From Quillaja saponaria (taxonomy: Eukaryota > Streptophyta > Magnoliopsida > Fabales > Quillajaceae): a stretch of DNA of 64,000 nt. This document shows positions 11,046 to 22,450 of the stretch, piece by piece. Where the stretch lies: contig CM055614.1 in assembly GCA_029379385.1 (NCBI GenBank), forward strand, positions 21,619,994 through 21,683,993, read 5' to 3'. The notes beneath the pieces are model-generated. The model did not search any database and was not told where the DNA came from. It saw only the letters and a program-made list of their open reading frames with translations. Position 1 is the stretch's first letter, and each line of letters begins with the position of its first letter. Both the position numbers and the translations under genes were made by a program.

Positions 11046-12387
11046 TGATAGAGATTGTACCAACACAACTGCACGTATCGTTCTCAAGTAATATAGTAAC
11101 AAGTAGAGATCATTCTCACAAAAAATAATTACTTTTTTTAATGCCAATTTACCATTATAATGCAACTTAACTCTAATTACACTAATGTAAATTCAGAGAT
11201 AAATTCTATTTAAAAATATTAAAATTAAGTCTAGGTTCACGATATCCCTCACACAATTCCTTAATAACTTTAATTCAAATCAATTCTTGCATTAGCTAAT
11301 ATTAACTAAGATTTCTTAATCAATTAGTAGCATACTCCTATGTCTAGCAATTATATATTTCCCTTAATCTTATTCTTTCTATTCCCATGAAAATTACTCT
11401 AAAGCAAACTCATTAAGAACCAATCTCTTGGTTACTTATGGTAAAAGAGTGTATCCCCATCTCCTAAACAAATCAGATCATCCAAGTCATATGTACAATC
11501 CAAACATAACTTATATCACCGAAGGCTAATTCCAAAATTGACTCTTTCAAGTCAAAATTTTAATTCCTAATCAATCTAACTGGTGATCAAGCAATTATAA
11601 GCATTAACAAAAGGCAACATAAATACTAAAACTAAAGCATGCATTGAAGTAAAACTAAAGCTACATCGGCTAAATTTGAGTTCAATCGTTAACCTTAGAA
11701 TACGGCTACTTCATACTAACTATAGTAAACATAAAAATTAAAGATATAGCCATTACAAGCAAATAGAAAATAAGAAGAAGAAGAAATAGAAACTAGAAGT
11801 TGTCACTCTTCAGGTCTCCTTGCGCTCCTTATCACTCTCTATCACGAGCTCTGGTATGTCTTTCAACTTTAGTCTTCCTCCTCTATTCATAAGCATTTTT
11901 CTCAAATTTTAATTAAAATAGAAGTCCTCAAAATCCATATAAGAGCTGCGGCGCATGCACATCACACTACGACTTTAGTCTTCAAGCGCTGCGGCTTTCA
12001 GCTCATTGACTTCTTTGCTTTTCCTCCTTTTTGTATTAGGGTCGAGACTTCATCTTAGTTGCACCATGGCTGAGGCCTCACTAACTTTTTCATCAAATTC
12101 TACCTTTTGTGGTGATGTGGCTTCATGTTATTAAGCTCTCTGGTGCTAGTTGAGTTTTTTTCTTTCTTTAATTCGAACTTGGGCACTGCAAAGACACCTA
12201 AAACAAATTAAATACCAATATTTGTAAAACTACTCCTAATGAAGATAAAAACTCTACAAAACTCTTAAAACAACCTAAAACAACTCCAACACTATATTTG
12301 ACTAATATTCTAACTCAAAATATCAGGATTAGCATCAAAGATGAATTAAAATCATAGTGAAATAACTCTTTTATTTTAGAGTTATCA
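11046..12387 (-). repeat. Athila 3' LTR
   Basis: On the minus strand it starts TGATAACTCT and ends ATCTCTATCA, giving TGATA...TATCA ends. The start forms a small hairpin (AACTCT...AGAGTT). The other end contains 'acttgagaacgatacgtgcag', also found in the Athila LTR that ends at 48602. A purine tract (CTTGAGGGTG on the minus strand) directly precedes the LTR start. Length is 1342 bp. Confidence 0.87.
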
Positions 12388-12829
12388 CACCCTCAAGTCT
12401 AGTATTTTGCTAGTCTTTAGCAAAAAAAGAAAAAGAAAAAAAAAATCACAATTAATTTTTCGATGATGAGCTAATTATTTCCCTAAAAAATCCTCAAATT
12501 TTATAACAAATAATTGACTCAAGATAACACAACTATAATTTCCAAATTTATCATGTTCAGGCCAACCTCATGTGTGTATGTGTGTGTGTGTAAGACATTG
12601 TCACTAGAGTTAGATGGCTTCAAAAATATTCTCAAGATAACTCAAAGACTAATTTTAAATCCTTAACTTTGTCTTTCCTTCCTCTCTCCACTAATATAGG
12701 TTAATGCTTAGTAAAAAATCAATAAGTCTTTTATTCAGCTTGTAATGTCAGGTTAGGGTAAATGTTTGATGAAATGAAATTTTTGGCTCAAACACCCTAA
12801 GCATAATTTCTTTACATGAGTTCATCATT

Positions 12830-13290
12830 GATCAACTTCCAAACGGAGTCTTGGTAGCACAATACACCGATAACTTTATCATAATCTACTATCCCACTTG
12901 GATAGGTCATATACTCATTAGTCTCGGGGATATCCAGATTGCTATAATATGCATTGATTATAGTGCTTATGAATGATACATTTTTCCTCACACCGTTAAT
13001 CTACTGTTAGTGTGTTCCACCAAATTAGCATAAAACTCCCAAGCCACTATGATGACTCTAGCTGGGGGTGGTTCATATAATTTAGCCTAATATCTACTTT
13101 AAATCTAATTGGCCATCACCGGGAAGTAATCAAGGCTAAAGTGTATACCTAACTATGCCACAACCTTTTTCATTACAAGCCCATCATGAAATCTCTTCTC
13201 TCCAGCAGCAGAGATGAACTAACTATTATCAAAACTCTGTCTAGAAGATCGAGCTTGCTTGGTAGCCTTAGTCTTTTATTAGCTTGAAAA
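12830..13290 (-). pseudogene. Athila envelope-region ORF remnant ('putative plant transposon protein' domain)
   Basis: No long open frame exists, but the minus strand reads 'ISAAGEKRFHDGLVMKK' (about 13216-13160) and, further on, 'EPPPARVIIVAWEF' followed by 'YANLVEHTNSRLTV' (about 13068-12995). These are hallmarks of the domain often annotated as Transposase_32/putative plant transposon protein, which in Athila elements lies 3' of pol in the envelope-like region. Stops interrupt it. Function in the family is unknown; the position between integrase and 3' LTR fits. Confidence 0.65.
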
Positions 13291-14562
13291 ATAAAAACAA
13301 TGTAATTGCGAACCCTAAAATACCCAGTAACAATGTCAACCACATCCCATTAATCAACAAAAAAGGATCTTAGACCCACACAACATTTAACAAGATTCTT
13401 AGACATGTAATTATATCATCCATGTATTTCCCATCATTATGCATCATCCCTCCCCCAAACCTATTTTACTATCATAATTTATCAAGACATTCAAGAATTA
13501 TTGGGGTAGCTGTCATAATAAGATGATATAGATTTATATTATATCAATTTTGTTTAACATTACCCAAGAACTTATCATCAAGATACAAAATGTAACACCC
13601 ATGTAACCAAAAACCCAAAATCAAAAATTCTGCATAGAACCCCCTAAAGAGCATATTTACCCACTATCCATCAAGTATTTAGGCATACAACACAAGAGAA
13701 ATATTCTACCTACAAGAAAATTAGTAGAACATAAAGAGAAAGGGAAGAACACTTACTTGTGTTGAAGCAATTCCAAATAGAGTACAAACCGTGATGTGGG
13801 TGAGGGGTTTTTGTGTGAGCGTGATAAAAGGTACTAGAATAGGGTTGGGTTAGTGGTTTGTAGCCTAAAACCTCTCATTTTACTAGATTGGGTGTTTAGG
13901 GCGTGAGTTAGGGCGATTATGGCTCCGAAATTTGGTTTTAAAAACAAAGATTACGACACAGCGCTACGACTTCAAGGAGTAGGCGCCACAGTGCAGAGCC
14001 CCTAGAATTTTAAATTTTTACAATACGCGTGTTAATGCCGCTGCGCAATGCTCTCTTTGTAAAACCCACTTTTTTTTATTTTTTTTCTTGAAATAACTAC
14101 ACCATTGCTTTAGCAAAAGGATGCCTTGGCTCAGTGCAATCTGTGTAAAATATTTTTATTTCTGGGTAAGTGGCGCCGTGGCCCCAAAGAGATAACGCTG
14201 TAGCATGGGGTTCACTGCTTAAAATTTGATTTTTCGTTGGATTTAGGCACCGAGGCATGTGAATTTATGAAGCTGTGACTCAAAGCAATATGAGAACATA
14301 CCTGGGCTTTTTTTTTACATTGTGCCATGACTTGAATTTATGAGTGCCACAATGTTGTGCTCTCTATTTGATTTTTGTACTTTCTAGTTCATGAGGCGCA
14401 GACGCGTTAGGTATTGTTGCGCCGTGATGTAAATGATTTTTACTGAAAGGCTTAGTCTTTGTTACCTGAGAAAAGATGAAATGAAGGCTAAGTGTAGAGT
14501 ACAAATTAAAACATTACTAAACTAACTAAAATCAAAATAAAGAAAAAGGGTTTTAGAAACTT
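13291..14562 (-). other. Athila 3' non-coding region
   Basis: No coding similarity is seen between the integrase end and the envelope-region remnant. The block at 14563-14582, conserved just downstream of pol in Athila-type elements, marks the edge. Much of the rest is diverged unique-looking sequence with short G+C-richer islands. Confidence 0.5.
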
Positions 14563-14582
14563 GGGTTACCTCCCAAGAAGCG

Positions 14583-15760
14583 CTTGATTTAAATTCATCA
14601 GCTTAACTTAGTGTTACTCAAGTAGCTTCACCAAGTTTAATGGAGGTATGATCATTATCAAATTATCAATTTTTTCTCCCTAATAGCGTTTCAATTGTTG
14701 ACCATTCACTTTAAATGTTCTATAGGGATTAGTGGCTATCAACTCCACAGCACCATAAGGTAACACTTTGGCAATGGTGAATGGTCCAAACCATCTTTAC
14801 TTGAGTTTGCTTGGAAAAAGCTTTAACCGGGAGTTATAGAGTAGGACTTGTTGACCCAACTCAAAGCAGTGCTCAATAATCCATTAATCACGTAGCCTCT
14901 TGGTCTTCTCCTTGTAGAGTTTGACATTCTCATAAGCATTGAGCCTAAATTCATCAATCTGGTTCAATTGGAGGAGTCTCTTTTTACCAGTGGCTTGATA
15001 GTCAAAGTTCAGCTTTTTTATTGCCCAATAGGCATTATGCTCCAACTTAACCGGTAGATGGCAAACCTTGCCATAAACCAGCAGAAATAGAGACATGCCT
15101 GTAGGGGTCTTGTAGGCTGTTAAGTATGCCCATAATGCATCTTCCAATCTCTTAGACCAATCTTTCCGTGATGGACATACAATATTTCTCTAGAATCCTC
15201 TTGATCTCTCGATTAGAGATCGCAGCTTATCCATTTGTTTGTGTATGATTAGCTAGTGCAACCTTGTGAGTCATCCCATATTTAGCAAGGAAAGCTCTTA
15301 CTTGTTTGTTGCAAAAGTGAGACCCATCATCACTGATGATTGCTCATGGTGTACCAAAGCGTGTAAAGATGTTCTTTTTCAAGAAGTTGGTCACGACTTT
15401 AGAGTCATTGGTTAGCACATCAATGGCTTTAACCCATTTAGTGATATAATCCACAGCAAGAAGAATGTATTAATTGGTATATGAGGAGATGAATGGACCT
15501 ATGAAACCCATCCCCTATATATCAAACAATTCCATTTCAAGTATGTTGTTGAGTGGCATCTCATTCTTCCTAAATATGCCCTTTGGCACTTGTCATATTT
15601 AGAAACAAATTCATTAGCATCTTTAAATAAAGAAGGCCAACAAAAACTTGATTGGAGCACTTTTGCAGCAGTTCGGCTCTTTATAAATTGACCTCTATAC
15701 TCCTGAAACATGGCACTGGTGAAGTATACTCTCCACCTCTTCTTTAAGAACACACCTTAA
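14583..15760 (-). pseudogene. Athila integrase
   Basis: The N-terminal zinc region (15753-15499) keeps 'AAKVLQSSFCWPSLFKDA' and 'YDKCQRA', but the two His and the first Cys of the HHCC site are lost. The core and C-terminus follow: '[19 protein letters not shown]' (15147 downward), '[20 protein letters not shown]', and '[18 protein letters not shown]', ending near 14884, then the Athila C-terminal tail. Several stops and shifts divide it. The active enzyme inserts the element into chromosomes. Confidence 0.85.
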
Positions 15761-16670
15761 TATCTGATTAGTACAAAAAGGGGTAATCCTAAACAAGGAA
15801 TTTTATATCATGTAAAACCTTTTTTCTTTTGTTAAGAAGTTAGGTTAGAAGGAAAGACCTTGCTAACTAGATAGTTGACAAAGTTAGCATACCAGGGCAA
15901 TGGTTTATTAACAACTTGGAAAAGTTGTTCATCTGGGAAGGTTTCATTTATATAAGTGGGTTCACCCACTTGATGATCTCCTTTCAGCCTTGATAAGTGA
16001 TTAGCAACTTAATGTTCAAAGCCCATTTGGTCTCTTATCTCAAAGTCAAATTCTTGTAGTAACAGGACCCACCTTGTCAACATGGGCTTTGTATATTTTT
16101 TGTCAATCAAATACTTAATAGCAGAGTGGTCAGTAAAAAAAAAGACCGAAGTTCCAATTAAATAAGATCAAAATTTGTCAAAAGTAAACACTACTGCTAA
16201 AAGTTCTTTTATAGTTATGGTATAGTTCAACTGAGCACCATTTAAAGTATTGCTAGCATAGTGTATAGAGTGAAAAATCTTTTCTTTTCTTTATCCTAAC
16301 ACTGCCCCTCCTGCATAGTTACTAGCATCATAAATCAATTCAAATGGTAGGTTCCAATTTAGGGTTACCATAATTGAGGCTGTTATTAATCTGTTTTTCA
16401 ACTTAAAAAATGCAGCAAGACATTCATTATCAAATATGAATGGGATGTCTTTTTCTAAGAGACTACAAAGTGGTTTATAAATTCTTGAAAAGTCTTTTAT
16501 GAATCTCTTATAGAAGCCAGCATGGCCTAGAAAGCTTGTTATTTCTTTTATTGAACTAGGGGGAGGTAATTTTTTATGATTTCTATCTTAGCTCGATCTA
16601 TCTCAATTCCCTTGTTAGACACCTTATGACCTAGAATTATACCTTCTTAAACTATGAAATGACACTTTTC
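15761..16670 (-). pseudogene. Athila RNase H
   Basis: In pieces on the minus strand I read '[14 protein letters not shown]' (about 16135), '[16 protein letters not shown]' (about 16060) and 'NKPLPWYANFVNYLV' (about 15900-15870), the RNase H end and linker typical of Athila pol. No single frame covers the domain. The upstream part near 16200-16420 retains an 'HYASNTLNGAQLNYT'-like segment with stops. Confidence 0.75.
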
Positions 16671-17250
16671 TCAATTTAAGACCAAGTTGGTCTTTTCACA
16701 TCTTTAAGTACTAAAGTTAAATTATGGAGACACTCATCATATGAATCACCTAAAAAAAAATCATCTATAAAAACTTCAAGCCCTAGTTCCACCATATTGG
16801 TAAAAATTGCCATCATGCACATTTGAAATGTGACTGTGGAATTGCATAAACTAAATGACATCATTTTAAAAGCAAATGTGCCATAAGGGCAAGCAAAATG
16901 TGATTTTTTCTTAGTCTTCTGGGATAATAGCAATTTATTATACCTTGAATAACCATCTAGAAAGTAATAGTATTCCTTACCTGCCAGCCTATCTAGCGTT
17001 TGGTCATTGAATGGAAGAGGAAAATGGTAGTTCCTTGTAGCTTTGTTTAGCTTTCTGTAGTCCATACACACCCTTCAACTAGTAATGGTTCTTATAGGAA
17101 TGAGTTCATTGTTTGCTTTTGCAGCAACTGTCTTCCCTCCTTTCTTTGTTACATATTGAATAGGACTTACCCAATGACTATACGAGATTGGATAGATAAT
17201 TTCAGTATCTAACCACTTGATTATTTCATTTTTCACTACCTCTTTCATTA
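16671..17250 (-). pseudogene. Athila reverse transcriptase
   Basis: The 131-codon open stretch (17071-16676) reads 'MCMDYRKLNKATRNYHFPLP', then 'YYFLDGYSRYNKL', 'FACPYGTFAFKMMSFSLCNS' and the catalytic box 'VFIDDFFLGDSYDECL'. Both catalytic Asp of the (F/Y)xDD box remain. Changes such as Gly to Ser in 'SFSLCN' (family PFGLCN) show decay. Upstream in another frame lies the remnant of the N-terminal RT segment. Confidence 0.9.
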
Positions 17251-18360
17251 TAGGATTAAGCCTCCTTTAATGCTTAATTGCTGGTTGTGGTTATCCTCCA
17301 TGAGGATCTTATGCATGCAAATGGAAGGGCTTTTACCTTTAATGTCAGCAATTTTCCATCCCAAAGCTCCTTTGTGTTCTTTTAATACATGAAAAAGTTT
17401 GTCTTCTTGCATGTTATTAAGATAAGTAGAAATAATAATAGGCAAATTAGATGAAGGACCAAGAAAAACATACCTTCGATGATTAGGTAATGGTTTCAGC
17501 TCCAAGGTAAGAGATTCTTCAATTGATATTCTTGATCCATATGGAGTGGATGGTGGTAAATTCAGATTTTCAAATATTGAATTTGGTTTCAGCATATGTG
17601 GTGATGCATCCAATAATTTCATATACTCCTTAAAATCATTATCTTCTCTTGTAAAGTGTGAAATTATTGAAGCTTCAAGAGGGTCACTTGGATGTTCTTC
17701 CAAGAACATCTCTTAAACAAGGTTACTCACCATATTAATTGCAAAACATTCTTCTTGGTCTTGAGGAAATTTTATGGATTAAAATACATTAAATTTAATC
17801 TCTTGATCATTTACCCTTATTGTGAGTTCACCCTTTTAGACATAAATTAGTGTTCTACCAATAATTAGAAAAGATCTTCCTAATATAATAAGTACCTCCA
17901 TATCCTCTTCTATGTCTAAAATTATGAAATTAGTAGGAAAGATCAATGTGTACACCTTAACTAGAACATCATTTACAATTCCTCTAGGGTGTGTAAGTAG
18001 TCTATCAGCTAATTCTAGAATTATTGATGTTGGTTTTACTTCACCTATTCTATCTTTTGATATATTGATAAGGGAATTACATTTATACTAGTTCCTAAGT
18101 CACAAAGTGCCCTACCAAAATGTTATGTGCTTATAGTGCAAGGAATAATAAAATTGCCTGGATCTTTCAACTAGGGTGGTAGCTTCTTTCGAAGTATGGC
18201 ATTGTACTCTTCAGTAAATGCAATAGTTTCATGATCACTAATCTTCCTTTTCTTGGATAGAATGTCTTTCATGAATTTTGTATAGCTTAGCATTTGTTCA
18301 AGAGCTTTAGAAAAGGGCATGTTTATGTGGAGTTTCTTGAACACATCCAGAATTTTTGGA
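17251..18360 (-). pseudogene. Athila protease and protease-RT linker
   Basis: The 153-codon open stretch (17709-17248) is the linker, with 'LELKPLPNHRRYVFLGPSS', 'LKEHKGALGWKIADIKG' and 'SICMHKILME', which are diagnostic of Athila. Farther upstream on the minus strand (about 18115-18065) the protease site reads 'ALCDLGTSINVIPLSI', so the Asp is kept. Gag-end wording ('KLPPXLKDPGNFIIPCT', X being a stop) lies at about 18200-18130. Similarity stops at about 18360. Confidence 0.85.
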
Positions 18361-18522
18361 ATTGTTTTGTATATATTTTATTTTTTAGTTAATTTAATTT
18401 GATAAAATGATTTATCTATATTTTTATAAAAGCAAAAAGACTTTTGTAGTCTCCTACTATATAATATACACATATTTAACTATTTAAATTATTTAAAAAA
18501 TAAATTCAATTAATAAAATCCA

Positions 18523-18799
18523 TCCAATTATTTAATAACTATTAAATAGTAATCTCTCTATTTTTCTACTCTCATACTCTTTCCTGCCTTCTTGCTCTAC
18601 TACTCTCACCCTTTCACTATACTATTCTATCATACTCTTTTACCATATAAATATTTTTTTTATCAAATTAAATTAAGATAAAGTATATATAAAATACACG
18701 CGTATGTACATGTAGGCAATTAGGATATTAAAAGAGTGGAAGAGAGTAGAAAGATGAAAAAATATAGAGATTACTATTTAGTTATCAAATAGTCATGGG
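18523..18799. repeat. Foldback (inverted-repeat) element, possible MITE
   Basis: Two arms of about 70 bp are imperfect inverted copies. The left arm (18523-18592) contains 'AATAGTAATCTCTCTATTTT' and 'TACTCTCATACTCTTT'. The right arm (18729-18799) contains 'AAAGAGTGGAAGAGAGTAGA' and 'ATAGAGATTACTATT'. The loop of about 135 bp is AT-rich. No transposase is present. I could not fix exact ends or a target duplication, so superfamily is open. It lies at the truncated edge of the Athila element. Confidence 0.7.
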
Positions 18800-19309
18800 A
18801 TAGTAAAAAATCATATAGGTCTCACATTATAATAGTATTACATAAAACTAAACCAACATACTACAATTGTAATATGTTGAAGTTAAAAATATACAATTAT
18901 TTCTGTTTTTAAGTGTTTTCTTTTGTAATTTAGATTGATACAACTTGAAAACTCGAGAGCTTCATTTTGTAATCTTGTCACGAATTTCAATTAAACATCA
19001 TAAATAACAACTTTAATCAACTCAAAATTTTCACATGCCTTAACTATAACAGTCTTCACCTTTCTGTTTGAGATGTTAATCACTTGAATTTCAATAACCA
19101 AATTACTGGCTTAAAAGGAATTGGTATAAAATTTAGCAATCATATGCTTATCAGAATTCAAAATTTTGATCCCTTCAACCCAAAATCACCTTATGATTAT
19201 ATGAAACAGCTTAGTTCTAGTTTAACAATTAAACAAGAAATTAGAGAATATGCACCTCTGTGGCTTTCAATTCTTTCGTCGTATTCTTGATTCGACGTCC
19301 ACTCCTTTG
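18800..19309. other. Intergenic, no supported gene
   Basis: AT-rich sequence between the foldback element and the copia LTR. A 68-codon plus-strand open frame at 19084-19290 has no recognisable domain, and its codon content looks like chance. It could hide the eroded outer end of the copia LTR. Confidence 0.45.
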
Positions 19310-20880
19310 TTTATTCATCAAGAGCACATGTATCCTGTCTCTAAGTGCATCCATATGAACAAATCCAACTAAGAATCTTCATGCTTGAAGATTAGAGGGG
19401 TTACTAAGAGATTTATTGTGTGCTAGCACAAGTTACAGAATCCCTCTGGCCTAAAAAATATTATTCTAAAGATTTTGGCTTTCTGTATTGTACGTACAAT
19501 TATTTTCACTTATCTTTCCTAGCTTTTTAAGTCTTGTATTTATAAAGACTAACCATCTCCCTATGTATTGGATAATCCTAACACATTAGGATGATCTTAA
19601 TTATTTATGAACCAAAGTATTTTCTATTAATCTTATAATGATTAGGACGATCTTAGCTTTTGATCCATAAGTTGTATAGGGTGTACAACCTCTAAGTGTA
19701 TCCACACCGAATGACTTAATCAAGAGCTCTATGTTAGCTGCCAAAAATATCTTTGTGTGCTAGCACAAGTGATGAGATTTTTTCACATCTTACAAACACT
19801 CAGTTTGTCAAAAATTCTCTGTTGAGAACTTTGGCTTTCTGTGATATTTGAATAAAAGTTACGTCCGATACATATGTGGTCTAACCTCATTTAAATATGA
19901 TATAACTAAATTGTAGATTATAAGATCAGATCTTATCTAGTAGACTTTTAAATAAAATAGGAAAATCTTAATGAAGTTAAGCCTATTTTAAATTTCAAAT
20001 ATCATTTATTTGTAATTATATGAAAGCCAAAAACTTCTCTTAATCAAATTACATCCTTTTGTGTGTGACCCCTTAGGTTCATATTAAATAGCAGTAAGCC
20101 ACATTAACTTAATTTATTTTTCAATTAGATCCATATTTAATTAATTTAAATCAAAACTAATTTTTGATTTATCCATTAATGAGAATTAATTATTAAATTA
20201 ATTCTCGGATTACCTACAAGTCAAGATTGATGCCTAGCAACATATGATGACTATCCAGATAATATAAATATAGTTATGAACCTTTTCATTGTTAGCTACC
20301 ATGCAATTCAATCTTTCTATCATTCAATGTTCTTGATTAAACTTAGAGTATGGATTAATGTCAAACCCTAAATTGTTTAATCTGATGTATCTATTTATAA
20401 GTCACAATTCATATGGTGAAACCTAAATTCTCTAATCTAGTTTCACATCACATTGGCCAGGGATTTTCGGAGTTATGTCTTAATTAGATAACATAGAACA
20501 TTATTTCTCTTTACTGAGAGTGATAGAACCCTTATTGTGAACTCATATACTTCTATACATAGATAGTCATTCCTAACATCTATCTCTGTATAATCCGTGG
20601 TGAATTATACTTAGATAGTGTCAAAACATGATAACCTATGTACAAGGTATCTATGATGCCTCAAGTCTGAAGATCATTTGCACCATTACAACGAAGAATA
20701 CTTATTGACAACTATGTAAAAGTCCATATGAGTATTCTATAATCAAGTCAATTTAGTGATTTACCAAGCACCTAATAAAGAAACATATTCATTTTATTAA
20801 TTACAGAATAAGACTGTATTTATAAGTATATATACCATAGTCATCTAATATCATTGGCTTGTAGGGCATACTACTAATAA
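19310..20880 (-). repeat. Copia 3' LTR
   Basis: The minus-strand start (20880) reads TTATTAGTAGTATG, right after a purine tract (AAATGGGAGA at 20890-20881). The first T-G of the LTR has become T-T. It holds a TATA-like TTTATAAATAC on the minus strand near 19545-19535, which the 5' LTR lacks. Two imperfect copies of a block with 'gtgctagcacaagt' and 'ttggctttctg' lie at about 19320-19490 and 19670-19845, an internal duplication. The outer end is not clearly seen. Confidence 0.75.
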
Positions 20881-20893
20881 TCTCCCATTTGCA

Positions 20894-21400
20894 CTAATGC
20901 CAATCGCTTTTGTATCTCATACCCATATTTTCAAAATGGCGATCAAAATTTTGGTGAGACAATGGTTTACTGAATGGATTTGCCATATTATCATTTATTG
21001 ATACCTTTTGTATATTCACATCACCCTTATCAATGATTTCTCTAATCAAATGAAAACGCCTCAAAATGTGTTTGGTCTTTTGGTGAGACCTTGGTTCCTT
21101 TGCTTGTGTTATGGTTCCATTTCTATCACAATGTAATGATACTATATTAACAATATTAGGAATCACACCTAGCTCGTTGATGTACTTTCTCATCCAAACA
21201 GCTTCTTTGGCAGCTTCGTTAGCAACAATATATTCAGCCTCAGTAGTGTCTTATTTGAAAATTTTCCAATGCATCGCTCCACCATTCAAGGTAAATACAT
21301 ACCCTGATATGGACTTATTATCATCCTTATCATATTAAAAACTTGAGTTTGTAAATGCATCAACTTTCAAATCTGATCCTTCATAGATGGGAAACAAATA
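20894..21400 (-). pseudogene. Copia RNase H
   Basis: The 99-codon stretch (21193-20894) reads 'MRKYINELGVIPNI', 'LHCDRNGTITQAKEPRSHQK', 'HILRRFHLIREIIDKGDV' and 'NMANPFSKPL', the C-terminal RNase H wording of copia elements. The catalytic Asp in 'CDRNG' is present (family CDNNG). Upstream, across stops, the 'TEAEYI'-type segment is seen at about 21245-21220. Confidence 0.88.
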
Positions 21401-22450
21401 TTTAGTCCTTCTTAAGTACTTAAAAATATTCTTCACTGCTTTCCAATAGCATTCATCGAGATTAGACTGATATCTACTTGTTACACTAAGGGCATAAGCA
21501 ATATTAGGTCTAGTCCATACCATAGAATATATGGATAGATCCTATTATTGAAGCTTAAGATATTCTACTCATTAATTCTCTTTCTTGAGTTGTCTAAGGT
21601 GACGTCTTCAGTATTTTATCTATGTATGTAAATTGGGACAAGCCAAACAACTTTTTAGATCTATCTTTATAGATCTTAATCCCTAAGATATAAGTAGCTT
21701 CACCCAAATCTTTCATGGAGAAGTCATTTGATAGCCAAACTTTGACTGATTGTAACATAGCTCCATTATTCCTATTGAGTAGTATGTCATCCACATAGAG
21801 AATGCAAGAAAGCAACATCGCTCCCACTAACCTTATTGTATACATAAGGTTCATTTGGATTCTTAATAAAATCAAACTTTTTGATTGTTTCATTAAAACG
21901 GATGTTCCAACTTCTTGAAGCTTGCTTGAGTCCATAAATGGATCTTTGTAGCTTGCATACTTTGTGTTTGTCATCACTAGATATAAAACCCTTAGGCTGT
22001 GTCATGTACACATCCTCTTCAATGTTTCCATTGAGAAATAAGGTTTTTTCATCCATTTTCCATATTTCATAATAATCAGAGTATGCAATTATAGCAAGTA
22101 AAATCCTAATGAATTTAAACATGACTACAGGAGAAAAGGTTTCATCAAAATCAGTTCCTTGCTTTTAACTGTATCCTTTCGCCACTAGTCTTGTTTTATA
22201 GGTTTCAACCTTTTTATCTACTCCAATCTTCCTTTTGAAGACCCATTTGCAACCTATAGGTCCTATACCTTGAGGTGCATTAACCAAAGTCCATAATTTT
22301 TTAGAGTACATGGAATCCATTTCGGATTTCATGGCTTCTTGCCACTTCTTAGAGTCAATATCATACATTGTCTCTTCATAGGTAGTAGGATCCTCATCAG
22401 TTATGAGTTGACCCTCATCACCTATAATATCTCTTAGGTGGTTTAGCTAT
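21401..22450 (-). pseudogene. Copia reverse transcriptase
   Basis: Fragments in order on the minus strand: 'KKWQEAMKSEMDSM', 'GCKWVFKRKIGVDKKVETYK' and 'RLVAKGYS' (22368-22165); 'YEIWKMDEKTLFLNGNIEED' and 'KVCKLQRSIYGLKQASRSWN' (22122-21787); 'LYVDDILLNRNN', 'SNDFSMKDLGEATYILGIKI' and 'LFGLSQFTYIDKIL' (21977-21594); 'MVWTRPNIAYALSVTSRYQ' (21523). The YVDD box is intact. The two middle fragments overlap in different frames, so a shift separates them. The lineage within copia is not settled by eye. Confidence 0.92.

Larger units (their letters stand above)
11046..18360 (-). mobile_element. Athila-lineage Ty3/gypsy element, 5' truncated
   Basis: On the minus strand the order is gag/protease end, RT, RNase H, integrase, the conserved 'GGGTTACCTCCCAAGAAGCG' block (plus-strand 14563-14582), an envelope-region domain, a polypurine tract, and a 3' LTR. 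This order and the RT wording are those of the Athila clade. The 5' LTR and most of gag are gone; coding similarity stops near 18360, just before a foldback element. It sits inside LTR C and is therefore younger than that LTR. Frames are broken throughout. Confidence 0.88.
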
